DNA from: Tricholoma matsutake
Taxonomy: Eukaryota > Basidiomycota > Agaricomycetes > Agaricales > Tricholomataceae
DNA length: 64,000 nucleotides
Direction of reading: 5' to 3'
NCBI GenBank assembly: GCA_026075535.2
Contig: AP026538.1
Coordinates: 12,090,001-12,154,000 of the forward strand
Shown here: one piece after another, positions 1 through 11,120 of the stretch
Layout of the letters: the number at the start of each line of letters is the position of its first letter
Position numbering within the stretch: the stretch's first letter is position 1
Made by a program: the position numbers and the translations under genes
The notes under the pieces: model-generated
Seen by the model: the letters and a program-made list of their open reading frames with translations, nothing else
Databases searched by the model: none
What the model was told of the DNA's origin: nothing

Positions 1-853
1 TCGAGTACGATCTGTGTGTCACATCATGTCATCACGTGCTTTCTTCAATGCCGCCTCTGCTTCCTCTTGTACCCTTTGCATCTTAGATACAAAATCTTCT
101 ACTGACTGTACTTTGACTTCCCTTCTGGGTTCTACTCCCATGCGAGGATGTTATCCATAATTCGCGAAAAAGGGTGACACGTGTAGCTAAATGGAATTTG
201 TTATTGTGGGAAAATTCAGCAATTGCCAACCATTCGGGCCAGTTGGTTTGTCGGTAGTTGACAAACATATGTAGGTACTGCTCCAACTCCTGATTCATTC
301 TCTCTGTCTGCCCATCAGTCTGCGAGTGATATGCCATAGATAATTTAGTTTGAATTCCCAATATGTTGTTTAGTTCTTGCATAAACATGGAAGCAAATTG
401 TGGTCTGTGATCGGAGATAACGGTATTGGGTAACCCATGTAACTGCCATACCTGATGTAGATAGAGGCATGCCAAGCCCAATGATGAGGTTTCTGTAGTA
501 GTAGGAATAATATGGACCTCCTTTGTAAAGTGGTTGCATACTACGAATATTGCATTGTACCCTTGAGCCTTGGGTAATCCGGTAATAAAATCCACAGATA
601 TATCTCGCCACGGTGCTTTAGGTATAGGGTTTGGCATTAATTTTCCTGCAGGTTTCTCTGGAAATTTCTTCCCCCTCATGCACGTATCACATCCATCCAC
701 AGACCCCAACACATACTTCGAAATTCCAGGCCACCAATAATTTCTCATTACTAATTCCAACGTCTTCCATCTTCCTGGGTGTCCGGCAATCAGTGTATTG
801 TGATGTAACCAGACAATCTCCCTTCGCAAATCCTGATCCTTCAGTACATACAC
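1..853 (-). pseudogene. pol: Integrase of gypsy element A, frameshifted at C-terminus
   Basis: The frame 853-83 has the HHCC-type start (LHHNTLIAGHPGRWKTLELV, CDTCMRGKKFPE) and the catalytic core: SVDFITGLPK (first Asp), ISDHRPQFAS (second Asp) and QTDGQTERMNQELEQYL (Glu), so the D,D-35-E triad is present. After AEFSHNNKFHLATRV the frame turns to nonsense. The expected continuation (PRMGVEPRREVKVQ and so on) is in the next frame and is itself cut by TAA at 151-153 and ends in TGA near 12-25. Integrase inserts the cDNA into chromatin; this copy cannot give a full-length enzyme. Any chromodomain would lie outside the window. Confidence 0.85.
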
Positions 854-859
854 TTTTCC

Positions 860-2245
860 TCAAAACAACACCAACCCTTGTTCCTCAGCCCATTCGTCTC
901 CTTTGATATTACCTTTCTTCTCTCCCTTCAGAGCTTTCACGGCTTCCACTACTTCATCGTCCATTTCCAAACATTGTCTAATTTTAGACAACATTTCCGT
1001 TTCCGAGCTATCTATTAATAGATGCCCTTGACGCATAGCGCAAATGCGAAGGTATTTGGGTTTGAGTAAGGTAACATTTTTATTGTCCTCCTCCACCCCC
1101 CTTTTATGATCAATACGTCTGGATAATGCATCTGCTTTCCTCATTAAGCTTCCCGCTTTGTGGACCAAGTGAAAATTGAAATGGGATAGGAATAGTGCCC
1201 AACATGCTTGCCGGTGATTAAGCTTTTTAGTGGACATGAAGTATTGCAGATTTTGATGATCCGTCCAGATCTCAATTTGATGCGTACATCCCTCCAAATA
1301 ATGCCTCCACGCCTCCAATGCTCGTATTATCCCCAACATCTCTTTGTCATGCACATCATAATTCCTCTCCACATCATTCAACCCTTTTGACAAGTATGCA
1401 CAAGGATGCCATTTGTCATCTTTGCACAGCATTGATAATACTGCTCCAGTAGCAAAATCGGATGCATCGGATTCCACTTGCAAAGGGCATGTGAAATCTA
1501 CTGGGGCTAATATTGGTCCCTCCACAAACTTCCTCTTCAACTCCTCAAACACTGTCTGCTGCTGCTCTCCCCACCTCCACACTACTCCCTTTTGCGTAAG
1601 GTTATGTAAGGGTGCGGCAATTTTAGAAAAATTGTGCACAAAGCGACGATAATAATTTGTGAGTCCCAAGAAGGCTTGAACCTCCTTGACACGGGTGGGC
1701 GCAGGCCAATCTGTGATCACCTGTACCTTGATCGGATCCATTTTGATCCCATCAGGGCTGATCAATAATCCTAGGAACTCGATCTCGCTTGCCCCAAACA
1801 CACACTTCTCTGGTTTCAAAAATAGATCGTTCTCCACCAACCTCCGTAACACCTCTTGCACTATTGCTTCATGATTCTCTTCATCCTCCGTGAATATCAG
1901 AATGTCGTCAATAAATATTATTACCATGCCTTTGTCTATTACGTCCTTGAAAATGTAGTTCATCATATTTTGAAAGGTCGGGGGACTATTAGTCATCCCA
2001 AAAAACATGACAAGCGGCTTGAAGGATCCTCGACACATGGCAAATGCAGCCTTCCACTCATCTCCTTTCTTTATTTGTACATTGTTGTATCCCCATCGTA
2101 AATCCAATTTTGTAAAGACCTTGACCTTTCCCACCTTATCAATTATTTCTGAGATCAACGGCAGGGGGTATGCATTCTTCACTGTCCACTCATTCAGATA
2201 CCTATAATCGGTACACATCCTCTTCCTGTGGTCTTTTTTGGGCAC
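860..2245 (-). pseudogene. pol: Reverse transcriptase and RNase H of gypsy element A
   Basis: The 461-residue frame starts inside RT (CTDYRYLNEWTVKNAYPLPL), has KLDLRWGYNNVQIKKGDEWKAAF, the active-site FIDDILIF (YxDD class, about 1895-1918), then the connection (FLGLTNYYRRFV) and an RNase H domain (DASDFATGAVLS, YDVHDKEML, WTDHQNLQYF). The LSRRIDH segment near the end leads toward the integrase zinc-binding region. RT and RNase H residues look conserved, but the frame lacks the RT N-terminus and is separated from integrase by a stop, so it cannot be a complete product. The order and motifs are those of chromovirus-like fungal Ty3/gypsy elements. Confidence 0.88.
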
Positions 2246-3357
2246 GAAGAATATTGGTGACGTCTGCGGTGATTTCGAAGGTTGTCTTTGCGCAATTGCT
2301 CCTTCAGGAATGCATCCACTTCTTCTTGTTCCATCGGAGATAATGGATATACCTTTGACTTCTTCGGCACAAACCCTGGCTTCATCTCAATCGCATGATC
2401 CCATGGCTTCCGCACCGGCATTCGCTCAGACTCCTTCTTTTGGAACACTGACAAATGTTCATGATACACTTTTGGCACCCATTCCTCCACTGGCTTCTCC
2501 ACCTTCACGATATTCTTGTCCCACAGCTGTCCTCCACGAACTGCTCTAAAGGTTTGCTTCTGCTCTTCTTTCTCAATCATGATCGGAACATCCCCATTTG
2601 GCATTTCCTCATCCTCCACTTCCTCCATCGTAACAGAATACTTTTTCGGACCTTCTTTCTCTTTCTTTTTCCTTTTTTCTTTCTTCATCTTCCTCCCATA
2701 CACATTACATTCCTTAGGACAACGAGTCATTTGTACTTTCCCAGTTTTCCAATCAATTTCGGGATTATGCTTCCATAACCATGGACATCCTATTATTAGA
2801 TTGGTTTTCCCAAGATCGCACACTTCGAATATGGCTCGCTCCTGATGCTCCTGATACTTTAGTACCATAGTCACCTCCTCCTTGATAGTTCCTCCACGAT
2901 TGACTGTTCCATCAATATTGTACACCATTATAGGTTGCGCCAGCTTGCATGTGTTAATACCATTTCCGGTAATTAAGGATTGATTAATAAATAATCCTGT
3001 AGCACCACTGTCAAGCAACGCTTCCACATCAATAGCTGCATGCGTGTCCACTGTCTTCAGTCCCACAGTCAAGGTGATTTCGGGTTCTATTCGCGCAGAG
3101 CGAATAAAGAGTTTAGGGGTTTTCGGAAATGACATGTGACAATTTTCTTTGTTGCGTGATTCGCAACAGTTGTACTCCTCCTCGATTTCCTTTTCTGATT
3201 TACTCTGGGTTTCCTTGGATACTAATACATTGTGACGATTCTGGGTCACCAATGGGGAAACCTTCACTGGGACTCTTCCACAAAATTCTCCTGCTTGCCT
3301 TCCTCCTGCTTCACTTCCTTGATTGTAGCTCCCCTGATCTTTCTCTTCTGCTTGCAA
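2246..3357 (-). pseudogene. pol: Aspartic protease and N-terminal RT region of gypsy element A
   Basis: The open frame runs 3357-2194 and carries the retropepsin-type motif DSGATGLFINQSL (about 2995-3035) followed by IIGCPWLWKHNPEIDW, the usual second half of the gypsy protease. It continues into the linker before RT (HLSVFQKKESERMP, HAIEMKPGF, YPLSPMEQEEVDAFLKEQL). After that the reading jumps frame: the expected RT start is in another frame and continues in the 860-2245 frame. The protease would cut Gag-Pol. No ATG supports an independent start, so it should be read as part of pol. Its frame differs from the Gag/zinc-knuckle frame, which may be a natural Gag-Pol shift or decay. Confidence 0.8.
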
Positions 3358-3407
3358 TACTTAGAAATGTGTCCTAACTGCCCACAGTTAAAACATTTAA
3401 GTGGGGC

Positions 3408-4361
3408 TCATCTCCCCACTTGATCAACCTCCATTGCCTCTGCTGGTGCTGCTGACTCCATAACTATAGGTGTCACTGCCATGGCCAGTGGCTGTGCCCT
3501 CGGAGCTTGCACCTGAGGCGCCTTTCCTTTCTCGGACTTTCCTCCTGATGACTTTCCAAATTTACTACTTCCGTACATCAACTTTGACTCCACCTGTTCC
3601 TGCCGATATTGCCGGTCAAGGTGCATTGCCCAATTATACCACTCATCCAACTTCTCTGGCATAGAAGGTAGTCGGTAGATAGACTTGAATAAAGAGGGAT
3701 TTAATCCTGCTTTCAAAAACTCTACCAATGTGGCTTCTCCCATGTCCGTTTGCGAAGCTTCTGCTTTGAACTGCAAAATAAATTCATCCGCCATTAAGGA
3801 ACCTTGGTGCATGGTCTTTAATTTAGCATTGGCTGTCGCCTTTGGATTAGGGTCTCCAAACTGTGCCTCCAATCTCTCCAGAAATTCCTTGAAGGTTGCA
3901 AATGGTTTATTTCCCACGGCAATTTGATTAATAGCCTCATTTCTCCAGAACTGTGCTTTCCCCCCCTGAATGTATGAGAGAGCAAACATAATCCTAGACT
4001 CGGCTGTATGAAACTCTGGCTTCCTCCCATGGATGTACAATACTATAGAGCTGATGAAGGATTTTGTATTCTCCATGGTACCATCAAAGATTTGCGGGGG
4101 CGCATACTTAGGTAAGCACCCTTTTCCATTTCTGGATTTCTCCACTGTCTCATCCTCCTGCGATATCCACTCCACCATCTCCTCCATCCCATCATCTCTT
4201 TCTCCTGTCGTCTCTGGCTGTACTTCCACTTGTCTGGGCTGTGATGCTGCCAATACTGACACTAATTGCGACATTTGCGCTGTGAGTGCATCAATCTTCG
4301 CCTCTAGTGCTGGTATGGGAACAGGATTAGGACCAGGATTAGAAGTTGAAGGTTCGGACAT
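3408..4361 (-). pseudogene. gag: Gag of gypsy element A, stop before zinc knuckle
   Basis: The 317-residue frame begins MSEPSTSNPGPN and has a charged N-terminal region followed by a capsid-like helical segment (about residues 95-250, with KAQFWRNEAI and EFLERLEAQFGDPNP), as in retrotransposon Gag. It ends VDQVGR-TGA at 3408-3410. In the same frame, right after the stop, lies a CCHC zinc knuckle (CX2CX4HX4C, KCFNCGQLGHISKYC, about 3354-3398), which a complete Gag would include. The TGA therefore most simply replaces a CGA Arg codon. Gag packages the element RNA into virus-like particles; this copy would lack its nucleic-acid-binding knuckle unless the stop is read through. Confidence 0.8.
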
Positions 4362-4497
4362 AATTGTAGAATCTGTGATGAATCACTTCTTCGACAAATT
4401 CAAAATTTTACTTCGAGACCTCTCCAAACATCTACGGGTCACGTGATGAGGTTCGTCGAGGTTCGTCAATGGTTCGTCATTCGTCGGGCGCCTATTT

Positions 4498-4860
4498 TGA
4501 CACTTCGGATCAACAACCCTTCCAACAGTGCCTGATCTCGGAGATATCACTGAATTCGGCTTGTAACTAAAATAGTCGTCCGAATAGAGTGATGTAAATC
4601 GTAACTAAACCAGATCTGATCGGTTGTCTGGTTGCAGCTGTCCTAATGACGAGCGCTGCCTCTCGATCACTGGCAGTCACAATGTAAGGCGAGGCCTGGC
4701 ATCGGCTTACGAAAGAAAAGGTAGATTACGTATATACAAGTACTTCCGGCTCGTGCCGAAAGGATGAGTAATCGGATGTGGCGCAGTGAAACAATGACGT
4801 ATGCGCAAGTAAGAGAAGGCGCACTGATATGGGAAGTTGTGTTCTTCTGTTAGGGCGACA
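4498..4860 (-). repeat. Candidate 5' LTR of gypsy element A
   Basis: On the minus strand a block beginning TGTCGCCCTAAC (4860) and ending AAGTGTCA (4498) has TG..CA ends, lies upstream of gag and contains a TATA-like TATATACG. The other LTR is outside the window, so the edges are a guess. The stretch 4441-4497 between it and gag has four GGTTCGTC-like repeats. From 4861 to 5229 I see no gene. Confidence 0.35.
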
Positions 4861-5229
4861 CCCACTATCTGCTAGCTAAGACCGTGTGGGTTCTCTCTAC
4901 AAGAAGGGGGCGGGATCCGCGCGCGTGATGGGGAATTGATGGTTTTGATGCGAGGGGTTATTAATAGGTGAGTTTGTTGAGATAGGCCTTTCACACCGAA
5001 AACATAGGTGGAATACCTAAGAGAACACAACTGGGGTCCCCTAGGCATATATTTAGGGTTTATATACTATGTTACATATATTGTACATTGTTGTTACCGA
5101 TGCACTCATACATGCGCATACATTTTGATGCGTGTGAAATAAAATTCTCACACTATCAAAATGTAGCGTCATTTGGCATCATGTAGCATAATTTGACATA
5201 ATAAAATAAAAATGAAAGTTTATTAGGTA

Positions 5230-6260
5230 ATGGGGTGGTCTCCTAACAATCTCGCCTACCGTGCCTCAAAGAAAGAACTCGATGCAATAGAAGACATTGA
5301 AACTTGGATTCACCGCATCATCCTCCTTGACCTCCAGCTAGCTACACATGAAAAACAGATCTCCACAAGCATGGCCCAGGCGGTCAGGTATGCTGCAAAG
5401 AACTCACAGTCATCCAACTGCACCACACACATGAACACTTTGAATACTGCTATGACTGCTACCACCAACACCAACACCTCATCGAACTCCCTTGTTGCCT
5501 TCATTGCCATTCCAAAGCTGAGCCAGCATGAGAAGGATCTCCTCGACCTTCATCAAGGATGCTGCAAGTGCCGCACATTCTATGCTGTCCACTTCTCCTG
5601 TACCTGCACTGCCGACTGCCCCTTGTTAGATACTTGCAAGAAGGTTACTGCCACCTACGCTGCAAAAGCAAAGGCCGCCTTCGAAAACAAGTCCATCCCT
5701 GTTGTTGTGGCCATTTTTGGCGAGGACATGGATGAGGACTTCATCAACAAAGATTTCATCAACTCTGATGAATTCAACGAGTACGTACCTCCTCATCCTA
5801 CACCCCCCCTCCCCAAACACTTGTGGTGGGATTGCTACATTGATGCGCCACTCACCTGTGCACCTTCCCCTATATGAGCGCTAATCGATCATGGCGCATC
5901 TCCAGTTCTGATATCTGACAACACCGTCGAACTCTATGGCCTCGTCCGTCGCACACTCTTCAAACCTTTCGCTGTATCTGCTGCCTTTGTTCCTGGCCAA
6001 TCAATTGCCAAGCCTGTTCTCTTAACACAGTATTGTAGATTAAATGTATCTTCCCTTGACACACGCTGGAAATCATGAATGCTAAATGCCATCATTTGTC
6101 CCAACTTACAAGCAGATGTGATCCTGGGACTGGCTTTCCTCATGAGAAACAAAATAGTAGTCGACACCAAACTGTGAATTGTAATTGCTAAAGAAATGGG
6201 CTACGACCTTCTTCACCCACCTGATCCCATCAATGCTCATGTACAACCACAGATTTCACC
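5230..6260 (+). pseudogene. Gag-protease fragment of a second gypsy family
   Basis: The open frame 5230-5877 has a Gag-like N-terminus (SPNNLAYRASKKELDAIEDI), a Cys-rich knuckle-like segment (CCKCRTFYAVHFSCTC, about 5560-5610) and an acidic linker ending at TGA 5875-5877. Past the stop, shifting frames carry protease-like sequence: LIDHGASPVLISDNTVELYGL (about 5881-5940) and VILGLAFLMRNKIVVDT (about 6120-6165), the two halves of a retropepsin. This resembles gag-protease polyproteins of agaricomycete gypsy elements as I remember them. No RT or LTR follows, so it is a fragment. It is unlike element A in sequence. Confidence 0.6.
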
Positions 6261-7081
6261 ATGAAGAAAGCAAACACTTTTGTGCCATGGATCTCATGCA
6301 GCAAGTATTCCTCCTCCCCACCCCTAGTTCGCTTTTTTGACTATCTTATCCTATGTAGCTTTGATGGTAGGCTCTCCCCATCGTTTGTAAGGTCTCTATG
6401 ATGCATTTATGATGCTCATTCATGCAGTGGGATGAACAGGAGAGCTGGTGAGTCACCATCTCTGATATCACACTAACACATAATTTGGCATCCACCCACT
6501 GGCCCCCTAGTCTCTATACTTGGTATACAACTCTATATGGTACCCTCACACCCTTTTAGCTGTACACCTTTGGTCCTGATCCAAATGCCAGCTCAGCAGT
6601 GGGTACCCTCTCCTCCTCCCCTACATTTTCGCTTTTTTCCCACTGTAGTCACTGCCTTATGGGCTAGAGCACTTATCCCTATCATGTACATAGACCTTGA
6701 CATGATTTTATTGGCCTGGATATCAAGGGAGAGCCTCATGCATAAGTACAACAATCTCTCATTCTCACTTCAAGAAGGTAGTGCTCTAGCAGGCTTATCA
6801 GGGCAGGTAAAGTGGAAAGGATGGCAGGTAGTCATTCTATGTACACATGTAGTTAATGTAAGCAAAAGAAACCAAGGGAAATGGTGCAGAATGAAGGAAA
6901 TAGTGAGCTCGCTGTCAGAGACAGTGAGCACAATGTTAGCCAACATGGGCGGACATAAGCTGACAGTGATGGGAGAAACTGATGGCCTTGATGGTGACAG
7001 TAGCCAATGACATTGATGGCAGGTACTGAAGTCTGATGTCTGGCACATGCCATAGATGTCTTGGAGGAGTCTACACTATAT
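6261..7081. other. No supported gene
   Basis: Open frames occur (for example 6537-7010, plus) but show no domain, no splice-consistent continuation and no codon pattern that convinces me. Probably degraded repeat sequence. Confidence 0.4.
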
Positions 7082-7408
7082 TTATTCAAGGTTTATTGGA
7101 GGAGGGCCATACACATTTAATTCCCTCTTATTAGAGGAGGACCTCATATTTAGCTCCACCTCTAATAAGAGGTGATTGGTGGGATTATCAGGTGTTACGA
7201 TGACTGGTTTGTATCCATGAGAATGGATCAGCTCCTTGATGAGCAATGGAATGGCTGCTACTGTAAGAATCGGCTTGGGAATCTGCACAGTAATTGGCTT
7301 TGTCTCATCATCAATCACTTCCTCATCTGTGTCCATGTCCATGTCCCTCCAGCCCATGAGCCTAACAAAGTTGAGGGCAGAGACTTTGACATAGCTTGAG
7401 GCGACCAC
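7082..7408 (-). CDS. Unrecognised ORF, possibly part of a decayed gene
   Basis: A 108-residue minus-strand frame with a mixed, non-repetitive composition (DMDMDTDEEVIDDETKPITV acidic stretch). I recognise no family. The region also contains small inverted repeats (CCTCTTATTAGAGG at about 7124 and its mirror near 7160), so it could be repeat sequence. It lies head to head with the plus-strand pseudogene that follows. Low confidence that it is coding. Confidence 0.2.
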   Translation of the reverse strand: MVASSYVKVSALNFVRLMGWRDMDMDTDEEVIDDETKPITVQIPKPILTVAAIPLLIKELIHSHGYKPVIVTPDNPTNHLLLEVELNMRSSSNKRELNVYGPPPINLE

Positions 7409-7495
7409 AGGTTTGTGTCTGGTGTTTACTCAACAATTCTGCAGCAAAAGGTATCTTGTTATCCATTTTCTGGCATGCCTCTGATGCTTTCACAG

Positions 7496-8225
7496 ATGAC
7501 GTTTGATCAAGCTCTTATGCCAAAGAGAATGCAGCTTGAAGAGCACTATCCTGAGAACAACAATTCACTATATCCCAACAAGTGGGTTTATACTGACATC
7601 AAGACAGGACATGCTTGGGAGTTGACGATGGGTAGACTCAATGTCTGGGCAGCACATTTGGTGAGTCTGGTCTCTATCAATGTTGTAGGCTAACATACAT
7701 CAAAGGCTTGAGGATCAGCAACCAGCTGCCGCCACCTTCGACATGAATCAGAGAATCAAGGCCACCCCTCCAACCGCTCTGCCACCAAATGTTTTACAAG
7801 TTGCCGCTGCTCCTGCGGCCCCAGCAGCTACAGTGACACCAAGTATCACTGATCTATTTATGCTCCACATGCTACAGCAGTCCCAGTTTCTTGCTAATAG
7901 CCAGCCTCCTGCTTCTACTGCTACTGGGCCTCTCCTCCCCATCCAACGTACAACCTCTATCTCTGCCACCACTGCCCTCTTGGCTCCCTCTTCCCCAAGC
8001 AAGCATTGTTGAGTGTCACTCGATGAATTCTTTGAATTTTATGAGATTGAGCAAGTAGATCATGAACATCTTTCAAAACTCGATTATCGCCCTGGTGACA
8101 CAATTGGAAAACTACCTGAGGCTGAGTGGCGCGAGGGTGCAGGCTTTTCGACACTGGCATGGGATCAAATGCTCAACATCAACTGCCGCTTCTTGAAAGA
8201 TGTTCATAGTGGACTATGGTCATAG
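7496..8225 (+). pseudogene. TE-linked fungal protein of unknown function, one intron, in-frame stop
   Basis: Exon 7496-7660 (after a CACAG acceptor; MTFDQALMPKRMQLEEHYPE to GRLNVWAAHL) joins in frame to 7713-8225 if a 52 bp intron 7661-7712 (GTGAGT donor, CTAAC branch, GAG acceptor) is removed. The second exon has a Pro/Ala/Thr linker, then SLDEFFEFYEIEQVDHEHL and LPEAEWREGAGFSTLAWDQ, a C-terminal module I remember from many uncharacterised agaricomycete proteins near transposons. An in-frame TGA at 8010-8012 stands where an Arg CGA would fit. The N-terminus is probably upstream of 7496 and is not resolved. Function unknown. Confidence 0.45.
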
Positions 8226-8385
8226 ATTTTACTGTGGTATGGTGCTCTCTTGTAATGGAGTACTTATTTTTGTTCTTCTTGCCAACTCAGACTGCTTGAT
8301 GTTGCTAGTGATGTTGCTATTGTACATTCTATGATTTCCAAGTCACTCTCTGCAACACTGTTTTATAGTATGAATGAAGAAGTGT

Positions 8386-9531
8386 TCAATTGTCAACCAT
8401 GTATCCAGCATGTCGAAACCATCCCTCAGCCATCTCTGCCATAATTACACTGCAAGCTTCAAGTAAGACGAGAATTGGATCTCCAGCATCTCTGATTATC
8501 GCCCCATTGCATCTAAGGTATGCTTTCCCTAGTATGTTCTGTAAGCTTTGGTGATAGGTTGTGAGTGTATGTGGCACTTACAAATGCTAAAAGACTCTTT
8601 GATTGGGTTCAGATCCAGCAAATAAGGTGGCAAATATAACAACATGACACCTGTTGGTTATGTAAATTAGCCAATTCAACTGTCAATACATCTAATTTCA
8701 ATTACCTGAATCATTCAACACATCTTGAAGCATATCTGTATGATGGATTCGGCAGTTATCCATGATGAGAACACTGTGATTGTCAGGATATGGATTCACC
8801 TGTGGGAGCTTGGGGGATCAAGGCTGAATGAGCAGATTGCGTAATGAAGCATATTGGATTGTACATACCACGTCGTCCACAATAAAATCAAAGAATGCAA
8901 AAGAGTTGAGGGATCCAGGAACAAGACGTGTCGCTAGGTATCCAGTTACACTCATTGCTGCCACCAACAAGTACCACCTTCCATGTATGAATGGATCGAC
9001 AAGATCTGCTGAATTTCCAGCAGGGGAGCGCCCATATCTTTGTGCGACATCATGTTCATTATTGCTAGACTCGTCAATGGCTACAAACTTGCCTCCAGTG
9101 CCAGAAAAGCCATTCTGAATGCAGTGGCAATATGCGGCTCTGTGTTCTTCCTCCCTTTCCTTTGCTATTTTGTGAAGGATCTTCTGTGTGAGGCCAGCTT
9201 TGTTGAGATTGACCTGAAGGGCAGATATGGAGATGACAATGTCATGATGTATGGCCAGGAACCACTGTAATTCATTGAGATAAGTGTCAGTATGCTGCTC
9301 ATACAGTGGTTTGACAGCGGTAAGAACAGCAAAAGTGATGATGTGAGGTCGACCACAAAGCAGCGAAGGTGGACATGTTGTAGAGCCAAACTCCTCAAAG
9401 ATGTGCATCCAGCGATAGAGGCTAGCCTGGGAGACATTGAATGCCCAGCAGACCTCGGAACAATCCCATCCAGCTTCCCAGAGCCACAAGGCACACTCCT
9501 TGATATCAGGGCTGATGCGACATCCAACCAT
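8386..9531 (-). CDS. Tc1/mariner-type transposase, four exons
   Basis: Exons 9531-8869, 8799-8706, 8650-8582 and 8528-8386 give a continuous 322-residue protein. The introns are 8868-8800 (GTATGT..CAG), 8705-8651 (GTAATT..CAG) and 8581-8529 (GTAAGT..TAG), and all three joins keep frame. The N-terminus is helix-turn-helix like ([26 protein letters not shown], about residues 18-43). The DDE_3-type core has [13 protein letters not shown] (first Asp, about 155), [12 protein letters not shown] (second Asp, about 230) and [15 protein letters not shown] (third site, about 262-276). The usual third motif is SPD(F/L)NPIE(E), so the catalytic Glu appears as Lys, with S-to-L and P-to-L changes beside it. 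The C-terminus GWFRHAGYM is typical. Splicing is intact but activity is doubtful. Terminal repeats were not found. Confidence 0.8.
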
Positions 9532-9549
9532 AGTGGGTAACAAAGCAGC

Positions 9550-10180
9550 GAAGAGCCTTGAAAATTATATTCCATATTTGGTTATTACACACAACCCCCC
9601 AAAAAAAACAAACTCGTGATTCTCATCAATTTCAAAAAGTCCTGTAAGTTGAGAACGACGTTCTAACTCCACAAGATCCGCCACACCAACAACATGGGAA
9701 CAATCAACAGCAAATGCCATGTTTTATCGGACATGACCTGTAGCATCTGAACAGCACACTTGATTTCACTTCAGAGTCATTATTATACATTCAAATACTA
9801 TATATACTTGTCCAGTGGAAGCAAAACACATCCAAGGTCCCAATCACTTAGCCAATATCGTGACATCAACAATGTTTCATGTGTCAGACAAGTCCTGTGA
9901 CAATGACATGTCTGGGGAGGGGTTGAGCTAGGGTCAAGGGGATGTCAGGATGGGAATCCCGAACCAGACATAGGGGGGGATTCCTGCCAAAGGCTGAAAT
10001 TTTTTTTGACCATAGTGAAAATGACACTGATAGGCATCGTTGAGTGCTATTTTGTTGTGGTTAGGGTCCTGGAACAACCAAATAGCATATATCACACATA
10101 TTATCTATTACTACAAGTAGTATTCCACCAGAAGTTTGAACCGAGTATATATAAATTCAAAGTTAAAATGACTCTCGCAA
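9550..10180. other. No supported gene
   Basis: AT-rich and low-complexity patches only. This may include the right end of the Tc1/mariner element, but I could not identify a TIR. Confidence 0.4.
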
Positions 10181-10187
10181 GTAAGCT

Positions 10188-10612
10188 AGAACTTATACCA
10201 CCCAGTGAGGATGCTGCCCACAAATACTGAGCACTGGTGGAAATTTAAATGGACCTCCTTGGCAACCAGGTCACTGACATCAGTCATCACCGTTCTCAAC
10301 AGGCCAGAGATCTTATCGCTGTTATTGGGTTCGGTTCCTGCACTGTCCAACTCGGAGTCGATAAGAACATACTCGCTCTTTGAGATGTTGTCATCCCAGT
10401 GTTAGCTGCTGCAGGCTCGCTGTCCTGCCTAGTTGGATTGTCGTGGATGATTGTGGTACCTGTCTCATGGCCCCGGCATTGGCATTGTCATTGTCATTGT
10501 GTGATGCGGGGTATGAGCACCCCAGTTGCCTGCCTGTTCTGAGATGCAGGGCAGTAAAAGGTGGTTGCATGGGTGTAATGCGTACCTCACTCGTAGTAGT
10601 ATCCCACTCCAC
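10188..10612 (-). pseudogene. Unrecognised gene fragment with one frameshift
   Basis: A minus-strand frame from 10612 ends at TGA 10391. One base off, the reading continues open for about 67 codons to 10188, with protein-like composition (SEYVLIDSELDSAGTEP, KISGLLRTVMTDVSDLVAKE, LNFHQCSVFV). I do not recognise the family. The acidic/helical character and the good join across a single-base shift suggest a decayed exon rather than chance. The stretch 10613-11120 shows no further gene. Confidence 0.3.
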
Positions 10613-11120
10613 AAGGGTCTGAGAAGCCTCTTGTTGTATTTCCTGTTTAGACAGGGAGAAAGCATGGCCATGTGGGCATTAATCATTGTAGGTAACAGCA
10701 GCTTGTAAACTACAGAAAAAACATTGTATTAGTTAAAAGAGTCAGTGAATGAAAAAAAACTTATTTTGTTTTGGACCTTGGGTGATGCAGGCTATGGTCT
10801 CGAATTCGTTTGAAGTGGCACATTTGTAGCCACGGGGTTTGCTATTTAGCCAGGCCAAAGGGTGCGGCAGTGGTTGAAATGGCCAGTTATGAAGAAGATG
10901 GGATGGTGGGCATGATGGGGAGAGTGGGGAAGGAATGCGACCATGTCGTCGTTGGAAGGATCATGGGATTGTTTTCAAACAGCACGTGATCGAAACATAC
11001 CATATATGGGTCTGGCGAGCTGTGAAAAAAAAAAACCGACGTCATATGAAAAATTCCCGTCCCGCCACCCCCTTGGCTAGGGTTGCTACGACTCTCGGTC
11101 AAGTTCAGCCTCCAATCATC

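Larger units (their letters stand above)
1..4860 (-). mobile_element. Ty3/gypsy LTR retrotransposon A, truncated by window edge, decayed
   Basis: Reading on the minus strand from about 4860 to 1, the order is LTR candidate, gag, protease, reverse transcriptase, RNase H, integrase, which is the Ty3/gypsy order. The 3' end and second LTR lie outside the window, so no target duplication can be checked. The coding region is broken: a TGA before the Gag zinc knuckle, a frame change between protease and RT near 2250-2290, a frame change near 165-190 and an in-frame TAA at 151-153 in integrase. Element identity is clear from the domains; the LTR edges are not. Confidence 0.9.

Noticed and set aside
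631..4446. Plus-strand ORFs up to 137 residues across 0.6-4.4 kb
   Set aside because: All lie opposite the gypsy A coding frames, which have clear domains.
4820..5020. Alternative LTR end of gypsy A near 5020 (GAACACAAC block)
   Set aside because: GAACACAAC-like sequence occurs at 4842 and 5022 on opposite contexts, but no TG..CA pairing with the gag-side end is better than 4498-4860; left unresolved.
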